NCBI RefSeq assembly: GCF_021134715.1
Contig: NC_060018.1
Location: 9,565,501-9,629,500, forward strand
Direction of reading: 5' to 3'
Length of the DNA stretch: 64,000 nucleotides
Source: Daphnia pulex
Lineage: Eukaryota; Arthropoda; Branchiopoda; Diplostraca; Daphniidae
In this document: piece by piece, positions 35,591 to 48,036 of the stretch
How positions within the stretch are numbered: the stretch's first letter is position 1
Layout of the letters: every line of letters begins with the position of its first letter
The notes under the pieces: generated by a model
Database searches by the model: none
Told to the model about the DNA's origin: nothing
What the model saw: the letters and a program-made list of their open reading frames with translations, nothing else
Translations under genes and position numbers: made by a program

Positions 35591-36200
35591 TTAAAACTCA
35601 TCCAATTTGGCAGTCAAAATTAACAATTGGAAACATCGTGCAAGTAACTTCAAAAACGGCCGAATAACTTGCCACAATTAAATCCCTTGTGCCTATAATT
35701 CGACGGGTGAGGTCGATTTGAAGTGAATAGCAATTTTTTTTATATTGGAGATGGTGGAGGATAATCCCGTTCATATTTAGTTTTTGACTTCTGCATTCTC
35801 AAACCGGTCGTAACATCACTGGGTGTCGTATGTCGTAAGTGCTGAAACCACCTCGAAGCAAGAAAAGAACGATTTTCTCCGATTTTCCAAGAACCGTCTC
35901 ATTCTTTACAAGAGATTCTGTTGGAATGATGGCTGTTAAAACAAAAAAAAACATGTCGAATTAAAAACAAAAATATATCGAATACAACTACGACAACTAC
36001 TAAAAAAGGGAAAAACAAACAACCTTAACATCTAGTCCATTCTCTTCAGGAGGTTGTAATTGCAGATCTCCAATCTGCAGGTTCTCCTTATATAGAGTTC
36101 CCCATCCTCGCCTGTGTCTCTTCCACGAAATATGATTTGTGATTGACAGGAAACATGTACTAAAAGAACGGCCACTTCTCTCATAAGCAACAAAGTACCT

Positions 36201-36512
36201 TTGAATCATATTGATGTGCCTCTACGAGTTACCGTGCTATTGCCATTCACCAGTAATGAAACAGCTACCAAAAAAGCTAAAATAGCTATTACAAATTATC
36301 GAAAGCCGACTCCATCGTTGAACCGGAGAAAATTACTGGCCTTCTTAATTTCTAAAGAAAATGAAAAATCTGCATATGGCACCAATCATTTCCAAACATT
36401 AAAAAATTTTTCGTCCGGTGAAGTATCCGCAGACGTTTTCCGAATAAAAAAGGAATACTTTCCTCAGAAAGTGGACATTGGTGGAAAGTGTATCTCATAT
36501 AAGCCTTATAGG
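36201..36512 (+). pseudogene. Unrecognised coding-like exon, unit B
   Basis: A 104-codon open frame containing TKKAKIAITNYRKPTPSLNR, KLLAFLISKENEKSAYGTNH and VSADVFRIKKEYFPQKVDIG. It ends at YKPYR immediately before a good donor (AG then GTGAGT). Lys-rich and regular, it reads like a true internal exon. No family is recognised. Confidence 0.4.
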
Positions 36513-36837
36513 TGAGTTCAGTTTTCCAACACGAAAAATTTATTTTACTCTCAAAAAAGGAACCTTACTATTTCATATAGAACTCTAAGTTTGAAAAATC
36601 GTGTTATGTGAATGTCGCTCTTCAAAATCTTTTAAACATACCAAATATTAAAACAGATGGTAAAGAATGAAGAAGATTTTGAATGAAGAAAGACTTTGAA
36701 AAATTGTATATATTCTGCTTCATCTTCACCAATCTCTGAGTATTTGTGTGCCGCATTTGACATTTGATTTGAAAACAGCATAAATACCTTAGTGAGGTGT
36801 ATCGTAGTTACCAGTGTTTATGTTTGTGGTTAGTACA

Positions 36838-37374
36838 TTAAGCACTACATGGTATTGTAGGGCTTTCTCTGAATGTAATACTAAACGACGTCAAACAGAT
36901 GACGCAAGTTTTACTCTGTGAAACTTTAAATCGATTTTGAGATGACAGATCATGATTGACTGGCCAGTTATTGTTGGGGGTGATATGGAGATCAGTTACC
37001 AGAGACTCATCCCCACTCATGTGCCTATTAGCACCCGAATCAAGGTAAATGTCTTTTGAAATCGCAGTCATCAAGCATCAGGACGAGATGAAGGAACAAT
37101 CAACTCTCTTCCTGTACGAATTAGAAGGGTATTGATCGTCTTTAGGGTGTTGATCGTTTTTAGTGAAAAAAGCTTGACTTGGTTTTCTCGCTTTCGTTTG
37201 CTATACGGGGGCGGCATTCAAATTCAAGGTGGCGGTATTTACCGCAGTATGAGCACGAAACAAGATCTCGATTAATTCCACTACTGATGTGGCCTCTTGA
37301 CTGAACTCTTCCTCCTCAGAAATGTCCTCTTTCACGCGATTCGTTACCAATCATGGCAGAATTCTCGTTAGAAT
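36838..37374 (-). mobile_element. Copia-type protease relic, unit B
   Basis: The minus strand frame 36,838-37,074 has ISKDIYLDSGANRHMSGDES, with the copia protease D-S-G-A and H-M signature, uninterrupted here. The Gag part found in A is cut off at 37,374, where B-only sequence begins. No catalytic pol is attached. Confidence 0.8.
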
Positions 37375-37615
37375 TGCAACACAAACTTCAACCGAGAACG
37401 GACTATAGGCCGATCTCGTTGTCGTCTAAAACGGATCGTCTAGCGGGGAAAAACGGATTATAGTACGTTCTCGGCCGATCTCGCCATTCAACGCCTTTCA
37501 GTGTTTTCCACCAGGGGCTCAGTGAACGGACATAGATCCTTTCTAGTTTGTGTGTATCAAAAATTCAAAAGTGATTGTTAGAATTGAACTAAATGCTTAG
37601 TTTTCTTTTAACCTT
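37375..37615. other. Start of B-only segment, no gene seen
   Basis: Begins where copia Gag homology to A stops. Contains a diverged pair of CGAGAACGGACTATAGGCC-like words (37,397 and 37,460) with GGCCGATCTCG in both, suggesting a degraded repeat. No ORF of note. Confidence 0.4.
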
Positions 37616-37641
37616 TAAATTAATTATCTCGTAAAAGAAAA

Positions 37642-38342
37642 AATGGCAAATAATTCCATGGAGGCAAAAAAACAACAAAAACAAAATTAATTACTCGTTC
37701 ACTTTACTGGGTGTGTTAGACCAAAAAGAGGCTGCATCTACATCAAACTCACCAAGCAACAGTGATTCACAGGTAAGAAATCTCTTCCTTCTGTAATGTC
37801 TTTTTACTTAACTAAATGACACATTCACATCACAGGGTGCAGGTGGCCAGCAACAAAGAGAAACACCATTAGCTATAACAAATGGGAGACCAAGCACACC
37901 AGCGTTTGGTTCGTCCAGTGTGGACCATTTGTTATCCAAAGCAATGAGACCAACTCTGGTAATACTGCTGTACTTGAGTTCATCGATTTTTAATTCAGAA
38001 TTTTTTTAAAGTATTATTATAGAATAACCAAATGGAATCCAATATGGCTGTAGCTGGTCGAAGTCAAACTGCTGGTGTGTCCAGGCCTTTAGCTGGTCCA
38101 AGTCAAACTGCTGGTGTGTCCAACATATGTGCCAACTACGAAGACTTATTAGCTGATTTCCACTAATTAGTCTGTAGATTAACATACAATACTCATATTT
38201 TATGAATTTGTGTCTTTGTGGTTTTATTTTTAGATGCAAGAAATGGAACGATTTCGTAACCCTGTCACAGCATTTTCTTATAGATTCAAAGGGCAAACTA
38301 AAGAGGAGTACATAGTGGGACCTGTTAGAGCAGGTGTTTTTA
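37642..38342 (+). pseudogene. Unrecognised spliced gene fragment, unit B only
   Basis: Several consecutive exon-like pieces with good sites. ATG at 37,642 reads MANNSMEAKKQQKQN. After TTAG, QKEAASTSNSPSNSDSQ ends at GTAAGA (37,771). After CACAG, GAGGQQQRETPLAITNGRPS and VDHLLSKAMRPTL end at GTAATA (37,960). After TATAG, a repeated SQTAGVS motif and NYEDLLADFH are followed by a stop. After TTTAG at 38,234, MQEMERFRNPVTAFSYRFKG and TKEEYIVGPVRAG. Phases agree for the middle exons. Polar and Ser/Gln-rich; probably the N-terminal part of a nuclear or transposon-encoded protein. Not recognised. Confidence 0.5.
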
Positions 38343-38381
38343 TTTTGACCTAGATTTGGATCGATTTCTAACAATTTTAAG

Positions 38382-38432
38382 TCGAGAGAAGAAGAGAAGT
38401 CAAGAAGTCGAGAAGTCGAGTCGAGAAGAATA
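38382..38432 (+). repeat. GAGAAGTC low-complexity run
   Basis: Purine-rich repeats of GTCGAGAGAAG and AGAAGTCGAG over about 50 bases just after the gene fragment. Confidence 0.7.
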
Positions 38433-39790
38433 CCACCGTTTATAATGATTGTTCAAAACTAATCGTACCTGTTTACGTCGATTAAGGAGTCTTTAAAAAT
38501 GTGATTTGAAAATAACCTGTTGCTGAACAACGTGTAAATTTTTTATGCAAAATGCTTGTGTATCCACATAAGAATTTAACCTGATATAACCAAGAAAATA
38601 ACTTGCCATGTAAATGTTTGAAGCTCTGCTAACAAAGATTTTGTTTTTTTATTTAGAATGCTTATTAGTCATAAAGTCTGCGCGGATATGTACAGACAGC
38701 AAAGCTGTTTGTTTTCCCAAATCTTTTAAAAGTTTCCGATCTTTTTCATTATAGCCTATACGAAATTGCACAGGAAGCAGAAACTTGTTTGATGCGATTC
38801 TATGTCATGGGTTTTTATTTTTTACTTTGTGCTCCGGAATAACTTTGAAATTAAAAGGTGGGAGGGCTTTAATATATTCCCGCATCACTATTAATATTTT
38901 TTTCTTTCTTTTTTTCGTGAATTTTTTACACGACCTTGAGTGAGGAAGCTTCTAATTTACCGCACGAACATTACCCTGCTTTCCTCCTCTTTGAAACTTG
39001 AATCTAATTAGGCCGGCCTAACAAGTTGTCGTCTGTGCTGATGTGGTCCCGGCATATTATACGCCCAACAACCTGCACTACTTAATACCATACAGCGTTG
39101 CATACCCATTTGAATTCGAGAACACGCATTTTTTTGGAGAAGCCTTCGATAGCATGCCAATATCCCCCACTCTAATAAAGTATACTGTTCGGATGCGAAG
39201 AGCTGAGTTTTCCGCTGTTGACGGAATATATTAGCGGTTCAGGCGGCGCGTTTACATTTCACCCTGGGAACACTCACCCACTCACCAATTTCACTTCTAG
39301 CAGCTTCTCAAAGTTCGATGTTGTATACATGCAGGATTTTATTTGATCTCAAATGAGCTATCGGGGGGGGGGGTTAATTTATCACAATCCGCCAAAGATC
39401 TGAAACTTTTGCACAAGTCCGAAATGCCGTGGGGATTTTGTCGTCGTTTTGTGTGAATATTCTGGCAGTCTGTAAAAGATCGAAAAAGATAAAAGCACTG
39501 GTGATGAGCTCCTCACTGATGATAATGACAGTCTCCGCCGTGCTATTCACATATTGCAAAAATGGAAAAGAGCCACAGGGAAAATCGATGGCAAAAAAAG
39601 GAGAAACAAGTCAATGGAAGAAATCAAGAGCCGTTGAAAAAGAGCTCTGCATCAGATGTCTGCCAAGAATCACCCGAGACAACCCAGCGTCGAGTTATTT
39701 TCGTCTTGGCTGAGATAAATACGTGCAGAACCCGTTTTAAATTTATGTTCACAGCATTTCCTGTTCATTCATTTTGGCGGTAGCCTCCAC
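38433..39790. other. Rest of B-only segment
   Basis: AT-rich DNA with an 11-G run at 39,364 and two protein-like patches on the plus strand. One (39,043-39,234) reads VPAYYTPNNLHYLIPYSVAY. The other (39,429-39,720) is open in all three frames, one of which reads STGDELLTDDNDSLRRAIHI and LQKWKRATGKIDGKKRRN. Neither is recognised, and no transposon end is visible. Confidence 0.35.
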
Positions 39791-40040
39791 TTCTCCATTT
39801 TTCGACTCCGTCTAATAAGTGGGACAGGCGTCTGTCCAAAGTCATCCCGTTACAGGAAGAATCACCCAAAAATTAAAATCAATATTACTTCGGCAATTCT
39901 TATTATACAGAAACGAAAGAAAATCAGGTGGTGAGGGAAGGCAAAAATGATTTATTTCCAAAAAAGAAACGAAATCGTATGAAGGGGATGGGAGATAATG
40001 GGTAAAAACTGGGGGAGTCTAAAGTGGGAACGGTCTCCCC
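39791..40040. mobile_element. Right part of the GGGGAGACCGTTCCCA element, unit B
   Basis: Starts at the A/B homology breakpoint inside the element (equivalent to 16,250) and ends with the same inverted end at 40,026-40,040. The left half is replaced by B-only DNA, so the breakpoint lies within a transposon. Confidence 0.65.
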
Positions 40041-40542
40041 TATTCGTTTACGGTACGGTGAAATCTGGCCCATAACCTGTAAGAATAATATAACGAGCTT
40101 ACTTTAAATTTTATACTCAAGTAGAGTCTGTATTTTATTTGTCCTTATAACCATAGGATTGACAATTCTTTATAACTCACCAATGAGGAGATTTGTTGGA
40201 TTCGACACACAATAATTCAAACACTACTCACTACTAGAAAACACACACATGAAGGATTCAACGGTAGAGCAGTTCAACGGATGGCGTCTGGAGTTGGCGT
40301 GAGTTGTTTGACCATCACTCCTGGTGGGCGATAACTACATGGCGAAATGCAAGAGAGGCCGTTCTCTCGTACCACCTCACTGCTGACATTGTTGGTAAAC
40401 TGATTTTTCTGATCTTGTCGGCCCACTTCAAGTCAATTCCGTCGGTGGGGCACGTTACTATGTGCTATTTAAGCATCTCTTATTTGAGTTATTTGAAAAC
40501 AGTTGCTCCACACCGCTCTTCTTCGTTTTTCCTTTCCCAGAG

Positions 40543-40642
40543 CACTGTTGATCCCTGCGTCTACCGTTGCATCACTCGGGACTCCTATCTCATGATTGCT
40601 ATATTGGTTGATGATGGGCTTGTCGCTGGTATAGTATGTTTT
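40543..40642 (+). mobile_element. Copia reverse-transcriptase fragment, unit B
   Basis: Copy of 17,046-17,142 with a His-to-Arg and an Arg-to-Cys change in the CVYHRIT stretch; the LVDD pair is kept. It lies at the end of a 121-codon frame starting at 40,304 whose first part is not recognisable. Confidence 0.75.
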
Positions 40643-41309
40643 TTATTAATTAATAAATTTCTATTCTAAATACGAAATTTGAAATTAATTTTGCTGTCCT
40701 TGGTCTCTTTGTTGGCATGATTATAACGCGTGACCGTAAAAAAAATGATTTATTTATCCATTTCTTAATTCATTGATAAATTGTTGGGCACCTTTAACAT
40801 CTCGACGTCTCGCGCGGTTAAAATTAAAACATATAGAGTCATTTGCCTGCTAACGAAACTTTCAAGCATGACTGTATATGCTATCGATATAGTTGTTGAT
40901 TATTTTAAGATAATGTTTCCTATAACAATATTAAGAAAAAAGAAGAAGAGAAAAAGCAAAAAGGATAGAAGGACATTTTTTTGCCGAGAGGGAAGGGTTT
41001 GGAACGTTAAGGCCCACCAAGAAACCCAAAAATTACGCGCGTATTGTAAGAATTTGCTTAGCTATCGATATAGTCTTCAATCCCAGTGAATTGACTTGTA
41101 CCATCTCGCCCTGAATTTAAAATGTCTTGTTGATCAATCAAGAGGTTGGCTGAACTCGTGACAAATAACATCACATTCATCAATATCCTGTTGCATCACT
41201 TCACTTATGACCGTAGCAATTATCAATATGCGTGGCTGTTGAGAAATCGCCATGTTTCAAAAACAAAAAGAGTGTCACTATAAAAGCTGGCTGCAAGGCT
41301 ATATATGTA

Positions 41310-41994
41310 GGGGGGAGAGGGGGGCTAGTTGGCAGGATCACTTTTTGTGAATTTATTTGAATTTTTTGACCACACATTTTGCAAATTGAATGAATAAATC
41401 AAATTCAGATTTCAATTCTCTATAAATTTATCGTATTTGTTAACAATGTTCATTTACACGAAATTGTGAAATTGAGAAAAACTGAAAAAAAGTCTGCCAA
41501 CTTGCCCCACGTACGGGGTAAGTTGGAAGTTGACGATTCTCCATTGCTCAGAAATATATCAGGAAATATTGAAAACTTGCAACTCAACATCTCGTGAGAA
41601 ATCTGTATGCCAAAATGCCCCTCAAAATTTCTGACAACTTACCCCACAGGGTGCTTTACGAACAAATAAATTGATAACTAAATAACTTTTTAATGTAGAA
41701 ATGTCGGGTTACTTTTAAAAATAAGACAAACATTAATTTTTTTTGCTTGGGTTTTCTGACACTCTTAGAGTTTTATAGTATGAGAAAAATGAAAAGTGCT
41801 AAGAGGCCCAAAAAAAACTTTCTGCCGTTTTTTTTTTCTTTTTGCTGTAACTCCTGTTGGGGAAGTCGTATACTTTTGAAATGTTGTATGAGAAATCTGG
41901 GTGTTGACATTCATATTTAGTGTAAAAGGCTTGATTTGTTTTGTTTTGTAAGGGGTCTAATTAGCAAAATGCCAACTTAGCCCCCCTCTCCCCC
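41310..41994. mobile_element. TA-flanked MITE with GGGGGAGAGG ends, unit B
   Basis: Fuller copy (685 bases) of 17,811-18,390. It contains two stretches, about 41,600-41,645 and 41,830-41,910, that A has lost by internal deletion. The right end complements to GGGGGAGAGGGGGGCTAAGT. Confidence 0.7.
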
Positions 41995-43374
41995 ATCGAT
42001 TTAAATCACTGAGCAGACGAGAGAAAATTTATCAAGTAGTGATCCAAGCTGAGATGCGCTGAGATCTTAGCTACTTGATACGACCAAGAACTGGACTCTT
42101 GTCCTATCTTGCCGTGTTAAAGCCTTAGGCTTTTTTACAGAGAAATAAGGAAAAAATCAACTAAATTTTCCAAAAAATTTCCCTCCTATCCATAGCCCAG
42201 CAACACAATTTTTTCCTAGAAAAGGTTTCTTTCTTATTATCGCGTTTTTAAGCAACAATTTAGTCAATAAAAGTAAATAAGTATTGGTTTTCGAAAGAGG
42301 AAAGAATTTCCTTTGAGAAACTTTTTTTAAATAAATTTTAAGTTAACTAGGGAATTCCACAAAAGAAAACGAAATTGGCAATACGATTTAAGAGCCAAAA
42401 ACTATTTTACTTGTTGTTCCAATAAAACTTGGACTATTTCAGTATTTTTTTAAACTATCAATCCACGACTCAGGTAGACCGAAATCATGGCACGATTTTT
42501 CATATCTAAATCCGGAAAAGGCCTTAAAGTTATGAAAAATGTATTCCTGTTTGTCTCTGCACACCGGATTTGCCTGCGTTTGCAGAAAGACAAAATTCCT
42601 ATCCGTTTAGGAGATATTTAGCTTTGAAATTCGGGTTTTTTTATAGTATCAGAAATTTGGGGGACTTTCGCATCGCTTTTCTCCTGAAAAGCGGGGGAGC
42701 TATAGGAAAAACTAATTTTCTGAAAAGGTTCATCTCTATCTTAGCCACCAAAATCCCGAAGGAATTTTCTTTCAAGATTTGATTGGTTGAATTATCATCA
42801 ATTTACTGAGAGGCTCATTTAGCCATTTTCCTTCGCTGCAAGGCAACCATTTTTTGTACTCTCTTTCGCGCTCCTTGCGGAAGCCAGCAGAAGATCTAAT
42901 CCTTTTAGACGTATAGAAATATGATTTCGATAAATATGAAGTTCGGGTTAATTTTTATAGGTCTAAAATGAAAGCCAATAGATAAAAGCTTCTGCTGGCA
43001 TACTGAACGGAAAAACAGCTTTTTAGCAGTCTAGACTGCCTCGTTTCAAGGTGAGATGTAGCATAGGGTGCATACAATGCGTATTGTTCCGATTTTCACA
43101 AAATTTCTTTTTTTCTTGCTCCGGAAAATTCATACGGTTTTTCAACCAACAGCCTTTTTCTAAAAAAAAATCTGAATTTATCTGACCAGCCACTAGGTGG
43201 TTTAGGACAGAAAAATAGCTGTCCGAGTTTTCGCAGATACATCTCTCGGAAAGTGGGTAACGGGTGAAGAAAAATTAATTTTCATCTAGGAAAATCGAAA
43301 TGTGTTTTCGTAACCCTCGATTTTCCCTTTTATCACGCTAGAAGTACCCTTTTTGCCCAATTTTAAAACTTTAT

Positions 43375-43608
43375 TTAAGTAAAAATTTTAAGTAATAACC
43401 AGTGGGAACTATTCTTTCTTTCGAAATAAAAACGATTTTTAATAAAAATTCCGTGCCACGACCGAACGTCTGACTCATGTATCCGTAGCTTGTAGCTATA
43501 ACAACTATACCAACTTTTATAATTTATTATATCCATTTTCCCAATTGTTGAGTCCCCATCATCTATCAGACAATCTAAAAACATTAAACCTACTATAAAT
43601 TTCCCCAA
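43375..43608 (-). pseudogene. Unrecognised ORF across the B/C junction
   Basis: Copy of 24,475-24,690 (VGLMFLDCLIDDGDSTIGKM, with D for V and Y for F changes after it). The upstream extension (43,654-43,905) is open, with NEDLIVCLFLHSKNENLSNT, but is separated from it by a TAG. Confidence 0.3.
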
Positions 43609-43775
43609 ACTAAAAATACTTTCAATGTCCCATTTTATTTCAAGTCCTTGTCCTTAAATTTCTAAAGTATTTGACAGGTTCTCGTTTTTCGAATGTAAAA
43701 ACAGGCAAACAATGAGATCTTCGTTTTCCGTCACAAAACCTATTTTATAATCAACAAAACATACTTTTCTATGGC

Positions 43776-43830
43776 ACCTTGGTAACATTCGCCTTCGGCG
43801 AATACACACCTCATTTAAAAAAATGGCACC
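43776..43830. repeat. Hairpin-bearing insertion in unit C
   Basis: Relative to A and B about 52 bases are inserted after TATGGCACC. They contain a perfect stem-loop (ATTCGCC, TTC loop, GGCGAAT) and end in a second ATGGCACC, so the target word is duplicated. It may be a tiny transposon remnant or a template-switch event. Confidence 0.6.
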
Positions 43831-44811
43831 TTTCCAATTTCTGGTAGTACAAACATATACATTATACATAATATCGAGACCTTTTCTACTGTAAAACAAT
43901 GTCACACACTCATTCTTTTAAGGTTCTCGAAACGCACCGAAGCTCAGTGCCAAATGCGTCAACACTCGAATGCGATTGATAATAGCTCGAAACTCGAGTG
44001 ATAGTTGTTCGATTACCCATACTCGAACCGTTCGAGTTAGTAATTTTGATACAAAAACGCATTTCAGAAGTGAAAGAATTCAGAAAAGAATTAACTTAGA
44101 TTCTATCAGATTGTTTCATTTCGTGAGCTTTCACTGCTTTTTCGCGACCAATTCAATAGGGGTCATTTTTTTTCACGAGAAAAAGAGTTATAAAAGAAAA
44201 AGAAGTGTGTGGAAATTTAGCTCCTAGGGTAAAACTATAACTGTTAACTTTCTCTGTAAACAAAAACCGACGGTGCAGCTTTCTAAATAGGCGCAAACGT
44301 TAACGTACTACGAAAACGTAGTAACTAAAAAATAGAAACGAAAACAAAATAAAAAAGAGACCAGAAATTAACAAACAAGGGAAAAAAATATAACATTAAT
44401 TTTTATATTGCCACGGTTTTTATATGTAGAACTGTTTGGCATCTTTTTTTACATTTGAATAGATCGTGCTGCTGAGCAGTTGAAGTAACTTTTTGCCTGC
44501 AAGTAGAGCTTCAGGCATTGCCCCTCGCTTTGTCGGACTTTGCCGGACCCATCCGATCTAGTGATGTCGAGTACTCGTCGTCTCTATTCGATATCGATTA
44601 CTACCCATTTACCTGAGTGCAACTCAAGTAGATCGAGTATGTGTTAAATAATTGAAAAAAAGGTAATTTTTGATGCAACAACAAAATAAAATAAAGAAAA
44701 AAAAATTTACATAAAGAAACGAAGATAAAAGTAACTTTAAATACCAATACAAGAATTTCGTCATGCCGCGGCAATAGTATTCAGCAGTTTTAACCTAAAA
44801 AATTGCGGGAA

Positions 44812-45094
44812 TTATACTCGGGGCCTGGGAGTTGCCTTGCTGCCTTGCGTAAAAGTGTTTGAAAAGTCTGCTTCCTTGACAAAAGACATCATGTCGTCTG
44901 TCCAACGTGACTCGTTTTGTTGCGTTGTGTGGTGTGGAATTTCCCACCCTATATATGTTAATAAGCAGAAAACAACTGTCAAAACAAAATGTGATGACAA
45001 CCCACTTAAAAACAGAAGTCCCCAGGCCATTAATTTTATCCCAATGGCAACCCCGGGCCCCAAGTATAATTTTCTCAACCTGGCAACTTTTTAG
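44812..45094. other. Block open on both strands, unit C
   Basis: Third copy, again open on both strands (minus 44,812-45,078; plus 44,837-45,094). Substitutions appear in both frames and I cannot tell whether either is constrained. Confidence 0.2.
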
Positions 45095-45666
45095 AAGGGG
45101 GTGACGCTGTCAGTTGTTTTTAATAAGGCATTGTCTCTCTTTCATCTATGTCCGTGGTTCCACCAACACGAGTGAAAGTATGAATCATTGGATATTACAA
45201 TTTTGATTGTGAGGTTAGCCATCAGCCAAACCGACACAAGCCTAAATTCGTGAAAAAGGGGTCTCTGCTTAACATTCGAGTTTTTTTTATTATTTAAGAA
45301 ACAACGAGGGCAACATTCAAAGTCAAAATAATTTATTATTACTTCGTTAGGCTTGGTGAAGCGTAAGTCCAGGCTGTAGCGGCGGCTGGTCTGGGTTGAT
45401 TGAGATCCGGTCCGGCTGGGACGAGTGCTGACTTGGGGCTTGCTGAGTTCGTGTGTTGCCTGGTGTGACGATGAGGGATGACGTCGGGCGGTGCCGGTCG
45501 TGACGTCAGGGAGTGATGTCCTTGGTGGCGGCCATCCTGAAGTGGTTGGGGCTACCGCCGGGGCATAAGATAAAATGTGAAATAAGTAATTGAAAAAAAA
45601 ATTGCAACTTAAAAAAAAATTTTGTGAGCTTGAGGCGCGCTAACTCTGAGGGACTGAGTGGAAAGC

Positions 45667-47333
45667 TCAGAGCGCGCTCGCGTTTGGTGGTGAGTGATGC
45701 CCGACTCTTGCAGTGGCTGCAGCTGACTTCCTATTGTCAGTCTCCATGCATGCTCCCAAAACAATTTTATTAAATTTATTCACTTGGTCGGCATAAACGT
45801 GATGGCCGTTGCCACCAATTACCTGAATGAAGACCTCTTTATTTAAAAATTGAACTGAAAAAAATAAAAACAGACGCTTACATGGAGGTTGACAGTGGAT
45901 CCATTTCTTCTCTCCTTCACAATCCACAATCCCGGCTCCCTTACAATCCACGAGTTCGCTCCGTAGATGAAAGTTATCGGAATTCCTGGCTCTAGTGCTG
46001 GAAGGCGGTTCTCCATGGGATGTTTGGCTCATTGAAAACCACTTCCCATCTATGCATCGAATAATAAATCAAAGTTTTTATTAGAAAAGAAATCTTAATG
46101 TTAACACGAACTACTGACTATTGTATGAATGAAGCACGTTTCTCCCGTGAAATTGAAAATATTAATTCAAGGAAAACTTTTTAGCCAATTGTTGAATGAA
46201 ATTATTTTAATTTTAAACGTTCTTACGTTGGACTTTGTGCGTTGCAACAATAAAGATATTGAGAAATGTTCTCATGAGCATCTTCGACTGCTCCAGAAAA
46301 TTTCTGAGAGAGGTATTTAGAACTTTTACATGATAGTTTTGGCCCTGTTTAGAAGATAAAAGTTGATTATAAGTAAGATAAACATAAGCTGAATTACACA
46401 AGTCTACTAGCTATGTGAACCAACCTAAGCGTTCAGACAATCGGAGAACCGACATGGGGGTAAAAAGTCCTGTGAGAAATTTCTTCTCGTCATTCGGCTT
46501 CAACGAAAATGGAATGTTTCCGTTGGCCTTTTCAGTAGGAAACCCCCAAGGGTCTACCAGCACAAGGTGTGAAACTCGTTAGGGATGCTGTAGGGCGTAA
46601 GCCGAAACGATAACACCTCCCATGCTAGTGAAATACAGTTATTACATTACCATTCGAATTACTGCATCAATATTGCATTATACCTGTGTCCAACAAGAAC
46701 GAAATCTTTGGATCCCAACACCTTCGTTACCCAAGCCTCAATGGATTTAACCATTTGCCTTTAGGCTTCTACAGCATCACTGCTGAACGTGCAGCAGGAA
46801 TTATTTGTTTGGCAAATAGTGTTTGAGCGAACTCGACGAATGCAAGATTTCTTGCTTCCTTTTTCTTTTCTGCCAGTTTGTGGACGCATGTCTTATCTGA
46901 AATGTTAAAAGAAAATTAGAAAACAATTTTTTTTAAATATTTAAACATTTTCTTACTTTGCCCATATATTGGGTACTGCAGTGTGCATTGGTAACGTCTA
47001 GGTGTACCAGTTTGCAGGAATAGAACGACCTCCTTGGTCGTCCACTGGATCCAAAACCTGGAATAATATTGCACCGTATGAAACAATTATAATCTAAAAC
47101 AAAGATGTAACAATATTTACCCAAAAGATCAATTGCGTAAACTGGCCTGTTTTTAGCAAGTTCATCTAGGTTCAGGACCCATAATCCCAATGCAGAGAGG
47201 AATCCATGGATTAACACCACTGGTGTTCCTTTTCCATGTTTGTTAGCCGTTAAGGTTCAAATAAGGTTATCTGCATTATCTTCAACGCATCTCCCAATGT
47301 TAACATAGTTAATGTCATACTCAGATATTATGC
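45667..47333 (-). pseudogene. ABHD4/5-like alpha/beta hydrolase pseudogene, copy C
   Basis: Third copy. The first exon has the TGA at 47,259-47,257 found in A, but keeps PVYAIDLLG intact. The VSHL exon has the TAA at 46,581-46,579 found in B. The shared TAA lies at 46,763-46,761. The stops are therefore distributed as a mosaic: the first-exon stop pairs C with A, the VSHL stop pairs C with B. This suggests gene conversion or exchange between units as well as duplication. Apart from changed or lost bases near 45,900-45,935 the last exons match the other copies. Confidence 0.85.
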
Positions 47334-48036
47334 CTAAAAGACATAAAGATAATTGAATAGTTAAATTGTGAATAACTGTAAAGTGTCATCTTTATCTTGC
47401 AGAATTTTATTTTCAAAAACTCTAAGGTTATCCATTGATGAAATCAAAAGATTCTTAGTTGTGAAATCAATCAAAATTGAAGAAAAATCAAGAAGACGAG
47501 CATCGACAAAACCTATAAGTTGAATTTGAATTATAATTCAGAACCGTTTCGCTATCTATAGTATAAGGATGGAATCAAATTCAATGTAGTTTCTTGAAAA
47601 AATCCCAGTTTTGAAGAAAAAGTTTCATTATTATTCATTGATACCTGAACTAGCAAAAAATCAAATTTTCAGTTGACAAGAGAAGTTGTGAGTAAATATA
47701 GCCCAGTTTTTTCCTACATGTTCCATGTTTGCCAGAGATCAAAGTGGAGATGAAAATCTTTGAGAATGTTTTCACTGACCTGCTGAATAAGATATATGAT
47801 ACAGTAATTTAAAAATTGCCCATTTTCTAGACTTTTGCGATTTTGAATTATGTGTACATCATAAAGTTAGAGAAATATTTATTAAGTATTGTAATAGAAT
47901 TCCTTATTGCTCTTCTTACTAAGAAGAGCAATGCTAAGAAGTTTTCTTCTAGACTCCTTTGAGAGGAACCTTTGGGTTATAACGAACGCGAGCAAAAAAA
48001 ACGGTTCATTGCGAGACGGATCTTTGTCGAATAAAA

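Larger units (their letters stand above)
24616..43533. repeat. Segmental tandem duplication, unit B
   Basis: Direct copy of unit A, 18.9 kb long rather than 24.6 kb. It lacks the PDZ block, the 223-bp hAT-type insertion and the 4.9 kb A segment. It carries a private 2.4 kb segment at 37,375-39,790 and about 140 extra bases near 43,124-43,270. It shares with unit C the ABHD stop at 29,890 and the same junction where the PDZ block is absent, so B and C are closer to each other than to A. Confidence 0.93.

Noticed and set aside
1..43533. Units as a single giant transposon (Maverick/Polinton-type)
   Set aside because: No integrase, polymerase B, capsid or long terminal inverted repeats were seen. 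The content is host-gene fragments and small elements, and the units are in direct tandem.
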